Below, piece after piece: positions 15,381-23,183 of a stretch of DNA of 47,465 bases. Made by a program: the position numbers and the translations under genes. The notes beneath the pieces are model-generated. The model searched no databases and was not told the DNA's origin. It was given only the letters and a program-made list of their open reading frames with translations. Positions within the stretch are counted from its first letter, which is position 1, and every line of letters starts with the position of its first letter. The stretch is from positions 1 to 47,465 of the forward strand of contig JAFYZX010000011.1 in the NCBI GenBank assembly GCA_017548505.1. The letters run 5' to 3'. The DNA comes from Bacteroidales bacterium. GTDB lineage: Bacteria; Bacteroidota; Bacteroidia; Bacteroidales; UBA932.

Positions 15381-17890
15381 TTATGTCTGTAGGCCTCCCA
15401 CTTGTAGAACAGGTAAGGCTGCAGGGTGAAGGTAATCACGATTGTGGAAATCATTCCCGCCAGGGTTGAAAGGCCGATGGAGGAAATGGCCGGATGAACG
15501 GCAAACAACAGGCTGCTTACCGCCAGGATCAGCATCACGGCGGAGAAGAAAATGGCGCTGCGGTGGTATTTGAGAAGATCTTCCCTTTCCTTGCCCTTGA
15601 TAAGGCCATCCATCACGAAGATGCTGTAGTCCACTCCCATTCCGAAGATGAAGGTGGAGATGACCATATTGATCAGGTTGAACTCTATGCCGAAGAGCTT
15701 CATGAAGCCAAGCACCATAAACCAGCTCATGAACATCGGCAGGAAGGCGATAATGGCGTGGACAATGTTCCTGAATGCCAGCAGCAGGATCACGAGTACG
15801 AAGATGGAGGAAATCAGCAGCACGGTGTTGAAGTCACTCTCCATAATCTCCAGCATATTGGTGGTGTAGAACAGAGGGTCTATCACGACAACCCCGTTTG
15901 CCAGGGCTCTGTCCTTGTCCCGACCTCCCTCCGCCAGGATTTCAGAGGCCCTCCACAGGCTGTCCTTGTCCTTGGTCTTTATTGTGGTGAGCACCAGGAA
16001 GGTTCCGTCTTCGTTCTTTTCGATGAAATTGCCCATTATCTCGTTTGGAACAGTACCTTCCGAGAAAACGTCCACAGGAGAATATTCCTTGTCCAGAGCC
16101 TCGTAGAAAGGAGTGAACATATCCGCTTCAAAGCCGTTGCGATTGGCAGCGGCCGCGGTCATTTTCTTGACCAGCTCTTTCTTCTGCGATGTAAAGTAAG
16201 CGTTCCACAGGCTGATTCTTTCCGCCTGTTCCGGGGACGGGAGAAGAAGGTTGGATACCGAGCTGAAGGAAGCTATCAGGCCCCTGTCCTGAAGTGCCTG
16301 GCACTCCTTTGCCAGAACCTGGTTAAGGGCCAGGGCGCTGTCCAGATCCTTTGAACGCACGGCTATGTGCTTTACCTGCAGGCCGTTTTCGAGCTTGGTG
16401 TCATAGACCTGTTCGGCTGTCACGAGTTTAGGGTCGCTGTAGGCAAGGTGGAAAAGGTCCGTGTCGAAGTTGGCCCGTCCTCTGGTGAATATTACGCTGA
16501 GGATGAACAGGACGACAACCAGAATTATAACCCAGCCGCTCTTGTGGTACGGGCGGGTGGTGATCTTCTCGATTGCCTCAAATGCCTTGTCGTTTTTCTT
16601 GCCCGTGGAGTTCCTGAAGAATTGCGGAAGGAAGAATATGGCGGCCAAAGTCGTTCCCACCATAACCAGCGAGGCCATCAGGCCGAAATCGCTGAGGAGG
16701 GATGATTTCGTGAAAATCAGTCCCAGGAGAGAGCCCACGGTTGTGATGCATCCCAGAGCTACAGGCTTTGCCTGGTCCGTTATAACCTGCTCAACGGATG
16801 CAATGTACTTGTGGTGGGTTATTATGTGGATGCAGTAGCTGAGGGCTACTCCAATCACGATGCACCCGATGCCCAGCGCAATGAAGGACATCTGCCCCTG
16901 AATGAGATAGACGGCTGCTATGGCTGCCACGACTCCCCAGACAAGAGGCATCAGCATATACAGCAGCGTATCCTTTGTGCGGAAGCAATATCCGATTATA
17001 AGTATGATGATAATCAGGGCGATGCTGACGGTCAGCACCAGGTCTTTCTTGATGCGCCTTGCTGTGTAGACGCTCTTTGTGGATTTGCCGCAGATGAGAA
17101 CCTCTACCTGCGGGCAAACCTTGTAAAGTTCCTCCGCTTCTTCCTCAATCAGGCTTATCAGATGGGAACCGGACTTGCTGTCCATAGCCCGGAACGCAGG
17201 AGAAACGTATGCCAGGGCAACGGTGCTGTCTGAACTCATCAGATGGAAATCCGTAAGGGTAAGCTTGCCCTTTTCCTTGTGGGCGGAACCGTCCGAGAGC
17301 TCTCCTCCGGCGGAGGCTAGATTTTTCATTGCCAGGCTGCGGAAGGCCAGAGGGTCTTTGCAGATAATGTCGTACCACATTCCGGAAGCGTCTTCTTCAA
17401 GAAGTTCTGCATTGGCCTGCATAAGGGAATCCAGGCTCTTGGCGTTCAGCAGGTTGTCAAGAGACGGGTAGCAGGTGCTGTCTAGGAAGCAAGGGGCGTT
17501 GTTCAGAATCAGGAAGGCTCCGTCCTCCAGCAGCGACGGGTCTATCCTGTTGAAGATATCTTGCATGTAGCCGTCCCTGTCGTGAGCCTTTATGGAATCG
17601 CAGAGCCTGTCGGAGGCGGAAACCAGAGTGTCCACCATATCCTGAGGGCTCATTGTAGTATCGGTGATACGGAGCTCCACGAATATCTTGTCCTTGACTC
17701 TCAGGCGGTCAAAGACATACCTGACACCGCTGTTTTCTTCCGTTGCCGGGAGGAGCTTGGTTATATCCTCCTCATAGTACATCCGGCTGGCCAGAAAAGC
17801 CAGCAGTATGAAACTGCCCAGGAGGGTTATGTAGAATACCGCGCGCCTCTTCCTGAAAAAGCGGTAGACGGCCAGGGCCAGACGGGTCAT
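15377..17890 (-). CDS. MMPL/RND-family lipid exporter
   Basis: The 837-residue inner-membrane protein has the two-fold RND layout. A first helix (about 20-38) is followed by a large periplasmic loop, then a block of helices starting near LVLTVSIALIIIILIIGYCF. A second half repeats the arrangement (helix near VIILVVVLFILSVIF, a periplasmic loop, a final helix block). The helix-4-like segment FGMGVDYSIFVMDGL is a signature of MMPL/HpnN-type transporters. It is driven by the proton gradient. The gene abuts the acyl carrier protein stop codon with no gap and overlaps the next gene by four bases. Export of the lipid or polyene made by the adjacent enzymes is the likely job. Confidence 0.85.
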   Translation of the reverse strand: MTRLALAVYRFFRKRRAVFYITLLGSFILLAFLASRMYYEEDITKLLPATEENSGVRYVFDRLRVKDKIFVELRITDTTMSPQDMVDTLVSASDRLCDSIKAHDRDGYMQDIFNRIDPSLLEDGAFLILNNAPCFLDSTCYPSLDNLLNAKSLDSLMQANAELLEEDASGMWYDIICKDPLAFRSLAMKNLASAGGELSDGSAHKEKGKLTLTDFHLMSSDSTVALAYVSPAFRAMDSKSGSHLISLIEEEAEELYKVCPQVEVLICGKSTKSVYTARRIKKDLVLTVSIALIIIILIIGYCFRTKDTLLYMLMPLVWGVVAAIAAVYLIQGQMSFIALGIGCIVIGVALSYCIHIITHHKYIASVEQVITDQAKPVALGCITTVGSLLGLIFTKSSLLSDFGLMASLVMVGTTLAAIFFLPQFFRNSTGKKNDKAFEAIEKITTRPYHKSGWVIILVVVLFILSVIFTRGRANFDTDLFHLAYSDPKLVTAEQVYDTKLENGLQVKHIAVRSKDLDSALALNQVLAKECQALQDRGLIASFSSVSNLLLPSPEQAERISLWNAYFTSQKKELVKKMTAAAANRNGFEADMFTPFYEALDKEYSPVDVFSEGTVPNEIMGNFIEKNEDGTFLVLTTIKTKDKDSLWRASEILAEGGRDKDRALANGVVVIDPLFYTTNMLEIMESDFNTVLLISSIFVLVILLLAFRNIVHAIIAFLPMFMSWFMVLGFMKLFGIEFNLINMVISTFIFGMGVDYSIFVMDGLIKGKEREDLLKYHRSAIFFSAVMLILAVSSLLFAVHPAISSIGLSTLAGMISTIVITFTLQPYLFYKWEAYRHK

Positions 17891-18139
17891 TTATTTTGCG
17901 CTGATTCTCTCGAAAAGGAAATCGTAGAGTTGGCTGAAAGTGGTAGCCTTCATCAGGTCCGTGCCCTTGATCTTGATATCGAAGGTTTCTTCTATCAGGG
18001 CTACGAGGTCTACCAGAGAGAGGCTGTCGAGATCCAGAGTCTTCTTGATGTCTGCATCAGGAGTGATGTCTTCCTTTTCTACCTCGAATTCTTCTGCCAG
18101 AATATCAATGGTTTTGGCAATCAGTTCTTCTTTTGTCAT
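17891..18139 (-). CDS. Acyl carrier protein
   Basis: The 82-residue protein has the acyl carrier fold with the phosphopantetheine attachment Ser at residue 39 in LDLDSLSLVDLV. Acidic helix II (ALIEETFDIKI) follows. It would carry the growing acyl chain as a thioester for the ketosynthase encoded 21 bases upstream. Because it lies in a cluster with a dedicated ketosynthase, acyltransferase and exporter, it is more likely a specialised carrier than the housekeeping fatty-acid ACP. Its stop codon directly abuts the start of the exporter gene. Confidence 0.9.
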   Translation of the reverse strand: MTKEELIAKTIDILAEEFEVEKEDITPDADIKKTLDLDSLSLVDLVALIEETFDIKIKGTDLMKATTFSQLYDFLFERISAK

Positions 18140-18160
18140 ATTTCAGGTTTTTATTTGTTA

Positions 18161-19381
18161 TCAAAGGTTCTTGACCACAAGCGTGGAGTTGGTTCCGCCA
18201 AATCCGAAGGAGTTGGAAAGGAAGGTGTCGAATACTCTCTCTATTCTCTTTGCCGGAATGTTCAGCTTGGCGGAGTCCTCGTCCGGTTCCTCGAAGTTTA
18301 CGTTTGCCCCGATGAAACCGCCCTTCATCATCAGGATGGAGTAAATAACCTCGCTTGCTCCCGCCATCCACATTTCGTGGCCGGTCTGGCTCTTGGTGCT
18401 GGTGACTGGCGGCATAACGTCTCCGAATACCTGGTAGATGGCCTTGGCCTCGTTCTGGTCTCCAACCATTGTACTGGTGGCGTGGGCGTTTATGTAGCCG
18501 ATCTGGGCAGGAGTGAGGCCGGAATGCGCGAGTGCCATCTTCAGGCTCCTGGCCGGGCCGTCAACGTTTGGCACGGAGATGTGGTCTCCGTTGGAAGAGA
18601 AGCCGTAGCCAAGTACCTCGGCGATGATAGGGGCGCCTCTCTTTACAGCGCTCTCGTAGTCTTCCAGAATGACGGTGGCCGCACCGCCGGAAGGAACAAG
18701 TCCGTCTCTGTGGCGGTCGAACGGGCGGGATGCCTTCTCAGGCTCGCTCTCCCTCTTGGAGAAGGCTCCGATGCCGTCGAAACTGCATACTGAGAATGGA
18801 TTCACTTCCTGCGCTCCGCCGCAAATCACCATATCCTGAAGCCCGTTCTGGATGAGCATGCTTCCCCAGCCGATGGAGTGGCTTCCGCTGGCGCAGGCGC
18901 CGCTTACGGTAAGGTTTATTCCTTTGAGCTTGAATATGCAGGAGAGGTTCATCGTGACGGTGGAGTTCATGCTCTTGAAGATTCCGCCGCTTCCGATCAG
19001 GGAGGTGTCTCCCTTCTGCCTCATGGAATCCACGCTTGCCACTACCGGCTCGGCGCTGGAGTCGTTTCCGTAGAGAATGCCCACCTCGTGGCTGTCCAGA
19101 TATTCCTGGTCTATGCGGGCGTCTCTGAGAGCATCGGCCGTGGCGCAATATGCGTACATTGCCTGTTCCGGCATATAGACTCTCTGGTTACGGCTGAGGA
19201 TTCCCTTGAGATTCGGGATTTCCACATGCCCGGTCAAGGCGGAAAGGAATCCCATTTCCTTTCTGACGGGATCAAACACGATACCGCTTTTACCGTAGTA
19301 GAGGGAGTCCCTGACCTCGTCCAAAGTCTTTCCGAGGCAGGAGTATATTCCCATTCCTGTTATTACAACTCTTCTTTTCAT
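18161..19381 (-). CDS. Beta-ketoacyl-ACP synthase (KAS II-like)
   Basis: Start 19381 gives 406 residues; it overlaps the upstream acyltransferase stop as ATGA (19378-19381). The active site is complete: Cys163 in SGACASGS, His300 in NAHATST and His335 in TGHEMWMAGASE, plus the C-terminal NSFGFGGTNS loop. It condenses malonyl-ACP onto an acyl chain. FabF of fatty-acid synthesis has the same motifs, but it is usually found with fab genes. The neighbours here (ACP, acyltransferase, MMPL exporter, LolA-like carrier) point to a secondary lipid or aryl-polyene-like pathway. No ketoreductase, dehydratase, AMP ligase or chain-length-factor partner is present, so those steps must come from elsewhere. 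Confidence 0.88.
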   Translation of the reverse strand: MKRRVVITGMGIYSCLGKTLDEVRDSLYYGKSGIVFDPVRKEMGFLSALTGHVEIPNLKGILSRNQRVYMPEQAMYAYCATADALRDARIDQEYLDSHEVGILYGNDSSAEPVVASVDSMRQKGDTSLIGSGGIFKSMNSTVTMNLSCIFKLKGINLTVSGACASGSHSIGWGSMLIQNGLQDMVICGGAQEVNPFSVCSFDGIGAFSKRESEPEKASRPFDRHRDGLVPSGGAATVILEDYESAVKRGAPIIAEVLGYGFSSNGDHISVPNVDGPARSLKMALAHSGLTPAQIGYINAHATSTMVGDQNEAKAIYQVFGDVMPPVTSTKSQTGHEMWMAGASEVIYSILMMKGGFIGANVNFEEPDEDSAKLNIPAKRIERVFDTFLSNSFGFGGTNSTLVVKNL

Positions 19382-20742
19382 ATCTTGAACAAAGACCACA
19401 GCCGGTCTTCCAATTTTTCGCTCTCTTTCCTTAAAGCGCGCAAGTTAGCAATTTTTGATTTCTTATAAAACCCCAGAAGCCTCAAATCCTGTTTTACGGA
19501 TGCCCACCATTCCGTATAGTACCAGCACAGCAGAGCCAGCATCGGCATCAGAAGAACGTAGAGGACAGCCATATAGATGGTCAGAAGACACCACACGGCC
19601 ACAAAGGAAATCAAGGTGAACAACGGTATGGCTATCACGGCGTTAATTCCAAGAAGGAAAGAGGATGAAAGCATCTTGTCTCCCACTCTTTTAGTAAGGC
19701 GCTTCGGGATGTGGTACAGAAGGAAATTCGGCCACAGGGAGAATATCCACAGCGGGAACAGGATCACCATTCCCACGATCTTCAATATCGTTGAAGTCCA
19801 GGATGGTTTCTTGCTCAGCGATTCGAACCTCAGCCGGCTTTCTTCAAGTCCCTTCAGCAAATTCTCCGCCTGGCTGTAAACGGACTTTTTCGTTTCTTCT
19901 TCCAGATCGTCCAGAGATGCCACAAATTCTTTTTCCGCAGCGAGTTTTTCCGGAAGCCTCCTGTACGGTTTCTTGCGGATGAAGGCAAAGGACTTGCCGT
20001 AGTTTGTCCTGAGGAAATCGATGGCCGGGTAGTTGTCCAGATCCTGTATATCCAGCATCATGGAGGAGATGGCCTTGCGGACAACCTGGTTGACTTCCCT
20101 CATCGCGGTCCTCGGCTTTTCCCTGTAGAGTTCATAGTATGGCTTCAGCGATACCGGATCCGAAAACATCACGCACATCTCCCGCCTCATTCCAAAGTAG
20201 TTGGAATAGTGGTTGGCTACGGGGAGAATGAAGATTTCCTTTTCAAACCCGGTCTGTTCCGCAGCCTTGAAGGCCATTGTGGTGTAACCCATGGTAAAGT
20301 GTCCCAGGAATCTCTTGTCCTGATGGCCGGCCTCGGGGAATATCATCACGCTCTGCCCGTTCTTGAGAAGATGGTAGCTTTCGTCAAAGGAGGCGCTGTT
20401 TTTTCCCACATCCTCCATTCCCTCGTGCTCCATTCTGAATGCCGGCATCAGGCCCAGGAACCTAAGATACTTTTCCAGAACCTTGCTAACTGCAAAGATG
20501 TCCGCCCTCGCCCAGAAGAAAGGCCTTCTTCCCGGCCCCTTGAAGGCCAACATTACTGCAATCGCGTCCACCAGGCAGTTCTGATGGTTGGATGCAATTA
20601 CCTGGGGATTGCCGTCTGGAAGAATTTTATCATCTCCGATCTTGTAAACCCTCCTGTATAGAAAATGGTTGAATAGGAGGCGTATGAACTCCTTGAAGCC
20701 CATATAGTAAAGCCCTCCCTTAAAAGTTTTCCGCAATTCCAT
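19378..20742 (-). CDS. Lysophospholipid-type acyltransferase (PlsC-like), membrane protein
   Basis: The 454-residue protein carries the acyltransferase block NHQNCLVDA (about residues 52-60; His and Asp are the catalytic pair, here spaced HX5D) and the later FPEAG motif (variant of FPEGT) near residue 135. After a helical linker, a C-terminal membrane region has three or four helices (about 310-420: MVILFPLWIFSLWP, LLGINAVIAIPLFTLISF). Enzymes of this group move an acyl chain from ACP or CoA to a lipid hydroxyl. In flexirubin and aryl polyene clusters such acyltransferases anchor the product to a lipid. It starts 12 bases after the beta-lactamase-family gene. Confidence 0.8.
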   Translation of the reverse strand: MELRKTFKGGLYYMGFKEFIRLLFNHFLYRRVYKIGDDKILPDGNPQVIASNHQNCLVDAIAVMLAFKGPGRRPFFWARADIFAVSKVLEKYLRFLGLMPAFRMEHEGMEDVGKNSASFDESYHLLKNGQSVMIFPEAGHQDKRFLGHFTMGYTTMAFKAAEQTGFEKEIFILPVANHYSNYFGMRREMCVMFSDPVSLKPYYELYREKPRTAMREVNQVVRKAISSMMLDIQDLDNYPAIDFLRTNYGKSFAFIRKKPYRRLPEKLAAEKEFVASLDDLEEETKKSVYSQAENLLKGLEESRLRFESLSKKPSWTSTILKIVGMVILFPLWIFSLWPNFLLYHIPKRLTKRVGDKMLSSSFLLGINAVIAIPLFTLISFVAVWCLLTIYMAVLYVLLMPMLALLCWYYTEWWASVKQDLRLLGFYKKSKIANLRALRKESEKLEDRLWSLFKI

Positions 20743-20754
20743 CAGCCGGTGGTT

Positions 20755-21951
20755 TTATTCCTGGTTGATCCAGTCTTCAATGTCAAACGGAGTCTTGTCG
20801 CCGAGGAAAAGGTTCAGCACACGGTTGGCGATTTCGTGGCCCGCTCCGCTGTTGGCAAAATAGACGAGAGTCTTCTTCTGTGCCGGCAGTATAATGAACA
20901 GCGCCTTGGTGTTGCCGTTGTCTCCCCAGTGCCAGAGCACCCTGCCGTAATGAGGGTTTTCCTCGATGCCGATTCCAAGGCCCCAGAAGATTGTCTTCTT
21001 CTCGTCAATCGGCCTTACCTTTGGAGGGAACTGGGTTGCCGGCCCGCTGCACGGGGTTATCATCAGGGCATGGCTCTCGGCACTTAAACCAGTTCCGTTC
21101 ATTATTGCCTTAAGGAATTTTGTATAGTCTATAGCGTTGGTTCTAAGAGTGTAGGCAACATTCTGACGAGGAAACTGCCTTACACCCTGGCTTTCTCCGT
21201 TGCGCCTTACGGAGGCTGTGGTTATGCCCTCGAATTCCGGAATCCACTCGTAGGAAGAGAGCGGCATGTCCAGAGGTTCAAACACATATTCCTTTGCGAT
21301 GGACTGGATATCCTTTCCCTTGATTGCCTCCACTGCTCTCTGCAGGAAGGCATATCCCTCTCCGGAATATCCGAAGATGGAATCCACCGGGAACGTGAAC
21401 TTGATAGGGGCGGTTGGCCACTCGTCCGAAGACGGGCTGGCGGCCCAGTCGTCAATACCGCTTCTATGCATAAGTATCAGCCTTGCCGTCAGTTCCTTTG
21501 CCTGCTCCTTGTCCACAAACCTGTCGATATCCGTGTATTCATACAGTGGCCGGTCTATGTCTATCTCTCCCTTGTCGTACATCTTCAGCACAACGTAGGC
21601 AAATACCACTTTGCTCAGCGATGCCGCCTGGAACACGGCCTCCTTCTCATAGTCTGGCTTTCCGGTCTCCCTGTAGCTGAAACCGGTGGAGTCCATTGCA
21701 ACCGGCTCTTCCGTTGACCAAGGAGTCACTCCCACCTGGCAGTAAACGCTGTCTTTGGGTGCGGTGTACTTTACCTGAATCATCGGGATGTTGTGCTCCC
21801 TTATCATCGCAAGAAGAGAGTCTTCAAACATTGCCTGTCTCTGTTCCATGGCTTTTTCCTTATTGTTGCAGCCGGCAAGACGGATGGAAATAGCCACAAC
21901 CGCCAGAACCAGACCGGCTCCGCATAAAATTTTGTTCAGTTTGCTGTTCAT
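20755..21951 (-). CDS. Beta-lactamase-family serine hydrolase, lipoprotein
   Basis: The 398-residue protein shows the class C beta-lactamase/penicillin-binding fold. Ser111-x-x-Lys114 lies in AASLSKVVF, YSG at 195-197 takes the place of Tyr-x-Asn, and HWG at 341-343 takes the place of the KTG box. The N-terminus is hydrophobic and ends RLAGC (Cys28), so it is probably a membrane-anchored lipoprotein in the periplasm. Family members act as esterases, D-amino-acid peptidases or transacylases as often as true beta-lactamases; a role in modifying an ester-linked lipid would suit its place at the head of the operon. Divergent from the YARHG gene, with its own promoter. Confidence 0.85.
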   Translation of the reverse strand: MNSKLNKILCGAGLVLAVVAISIRLAGCNNKEKAMEQRQAMFEDSLLAMIREHNIPMIQVKYTAPKDSVYCQVGVTPWSTEEPVAMDSTGFSYRETGKPDYEKEAVFQAASLSKVVFAYVVLKMYDKGEIDIDRPLYEYTDIDRFVDKEQAKELTARLILMHRSGIDDWAASPSSDEWPTAPIKFTFPVDSIFGYSGEGYAFLQRAVEAIKGKDIQSIAKEYVFEPLDMPLSSYEWIPEFEGITTASVRRNGESQGVRQFPRQNVAYTLRTNAIDYTKFLKAIMNGTGLSAESHALMITPCSGPATQFPPKVRPIDEKKTIFWGLGIGIEENPHYGRVLWHWGDNGNTKALFIILPAQKKTLVYFANSGAGHEIANRVLNLFLGDKTPFDIEDWINQE

Positions 21952-21977
21952 ATCGCCGAGTACTTTACACTAACCTA

Positions 21978-21985
21978 CAAATTTA
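21978..21985 (-). promoter_or_regulatory. -7 promoter box of the twelve-gene minus-strand run
   Basis: The minus strand reads TAAATTTG, fitting TAnnTTTG, about 26 bases before the start at 21951. It is the only clear promoter seen for the genes from 21951 down to 6427, since all later gaps are 31 bases or less. No good -33 box is evident. Confidence 0.55.
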
Positions 21986-22016
21986 GTCAAAATGGCCTAA
22001 AATAGTTATCTTTGTT

Positions 22017-22024
22017 CTTACTAA
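22017..22024 (+). promoter_or_regulatory. -7 promoter box of the 22035-22976 gene
   Basis: TATCTTTG is a perfect TAnnTTTG match ending 10 bases before the ATG, so the leader is very short. The region between 21951 and 22035 thus holds two divergent promoters about 30 bases apart. Confidence 0.6.
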
Positions 22025-22034
22025 TACTATCGCG

Positions 22035-22976
22035 ATGAAAAAGATACTGATTGCTCTTGCGCTTGTTCTTGTTTGCGGCAGCGCTTTCTCCCAGTTCAAG
22101 GGAAAACACATGTGGATGACCGGAGACCTCGTCTTTATTATGAACGGCTCTGAAGACAACCTGACATTTATGGGCGGTTCTTGCCACGAGGGTGGTTACC
22201 GTTTTGGCCTCAAGCCAACAGAAACGGCTGGGATATATACTCTTACGAGCCTTGATGAAGACAGTGACTATGCCTCTATAGGCAAGGCCGGGGACATTGT
22301 CAAATATGTCTATGACACAAAGAATGCATGGCATTTCCTGGAGGTTTTCCACAATGGCCTGCTTTCGGAGATAGTGTTCCGCTATGATGACGACGATAAC
22401 CTGTACGATAAAATGATATTTGACCAGATGGCGCAGATGAACGGGGAATATGTGGACGAAAAAGGTCAGAAGTATCTTTTTGACTACGGCGACTGCATTC
22501 TCGGAAACCTTGTTCCAACCAAGACCTCCTTCAAATTCGGTGAGGAATACGACACTCCTTCAAATATAATAGTCGTAGGCAATAACAGTTTCTTCTACGA
22601 TATAACCCTCTCTGGCATGGAGTTGTACAATGCCTCTTACGACGAGAGTAATGATTACTGGAGTAAAGGTTCCCTTTACGCCCGCCTCAAATTCATAGAC
22701 AAGGGAGAGGGACGTTTCCCATGGACTAGCATGATGCTGATAAACAGGTCTATGGTAAGGGGCTTTGACAAGAAGACCCTCCGCATTATGCGCAACGAGA
22801 TCCTTGCCAGAAAAGGCTACAGTTTCACCTCTAAAGACCTGAAAGATTACTTCTCTTCCAAGGACTGGTACAAGCCTGTAGAAGACAACAGCACCATTAA
22901 TCTTTCCCTTGGAGAGCAGGCTGCAGTTGAACTTATAAAGAGCGAAGAGACCACACCGGACAGCGAGCGCTACTAA
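22035..22976 (+). CDS. Secreted YARHG-domain protein
   Basis: The 313-residue protein has a signal peptide (about 1-20, ending SAFSQ), a beta-rich central part, and a C-terminal YARHG-type domain at about residues 240-305. The domain shows NRSMVRGFDKKTLRIMRNEI followed by LARKGYSF (the motif's His replaced by Lys) and YFSSKDWYKP. YARHG domains are found in extracellular or envelope proteins and are thought to bind the cell wall or other surface ligands; the exact role is not established. Single gene, transcribed towards the tRNA gene, with no terminator of its own seen before the tRNA promoter. Confidence 0.75.
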   Translation: MKKILIALALVLVCGSAFSQFKGKHMWMTGDLVFIMNGSEDNLTFMGGSCHEGGYRFGLKPTETAGIYTLTSLDEDSDYASIGKAGDIVKYVYDTKNAWHFLEVFHNGLLSEIVFRYDDDDNLYDKMIFDQMAQMNGEYVDEKGQKYLFDYGDCILGNLVPTKTSFKFGEEYDTPSNIIVVGNNSFFYDITLSGMELYNASYDESNDYWSKGSLYARLKFIDKGEGRFPWTSMMLINRSMVRGFDKKTLRIMRNEILARKGYSFTSKDLKDYFSSKDWYKPVEDNSTINLSLGEQAAVELIKSEETTPDSERY

Positions 22977-22984
22977 AAGAAAAC

Positions 22985-23014
22985 TTGCAGAATTGAAACT
23001 ATTTCATATCTTTG
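22985..23014 (+). promoter_or_regulatory. tRNA-Glu promoter
   Basis: CTTG (TTG at 22985-22987), a 19-base spacer and TATCTTTG (23007-23014) form a near-ideal Bacteroidota promoter, 18 bases before the mature tRNA start. Confidence 0.75.
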
Positions 23015-23032
23015 CAGTCCCAATCGGGTAAC

Positions 23033-23104
23033 GGGAGATTCGTCTAACGGTTAGGACAAGGGATTCTCATTCCCTAAATAGGAGTTCGATTCTCCTATCT
23101 CCTA
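23033..23104 (+). tRNA. tRNA-Glu (anticodon CTC)
   Basis: A 72-base cloverleaf. The acceptor stem GGGAGAT pairs with ATCTCCT (one G-T pair at the end), the D-arm region contains the TCTAACGGTTAGGA segment, and the anticodon stem AGGGA/TCCCT carries loop TTCTCAT (anticodon CTC). The T-arm is AGGAG-TTCGATT-CTCCT, and the discriminator base is A. No CCA is encoded. It reads the glutamate codon GAG. Confidence 0.93.
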
Positions 23105-23110
23105 CAAGAA

Positions 23111-23139
23111 AAGAACAGGTTGTTGCCTGTTCTTTTTTT
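23111..23139 (+). terminator. Rho-independent terminator after tRNA-Glu
   Basis: An 8-bp stem AGAACAGG / CCTGTTCT (23112-23119, 23126-23133) with a 6-base loop, followed by a run of T. Read from the other strand it also has a short T-run and may end the convergent lipoprotein transcript. Confidence 0.9.
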
Positions 23140-23183
23140 GTCTAGTTTGAGTCTGTATTAAACTATGAGGGAAATAGCACACA

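Noticed and set aside
17561..18793. Plus-strand open frame of about 410 codons crossing the exporter, ACP and ketosynthase genes
   Set aside because: It runs across three genes that have clear conserved motifs on the minus strand; the translated product has no family features and no start signal.
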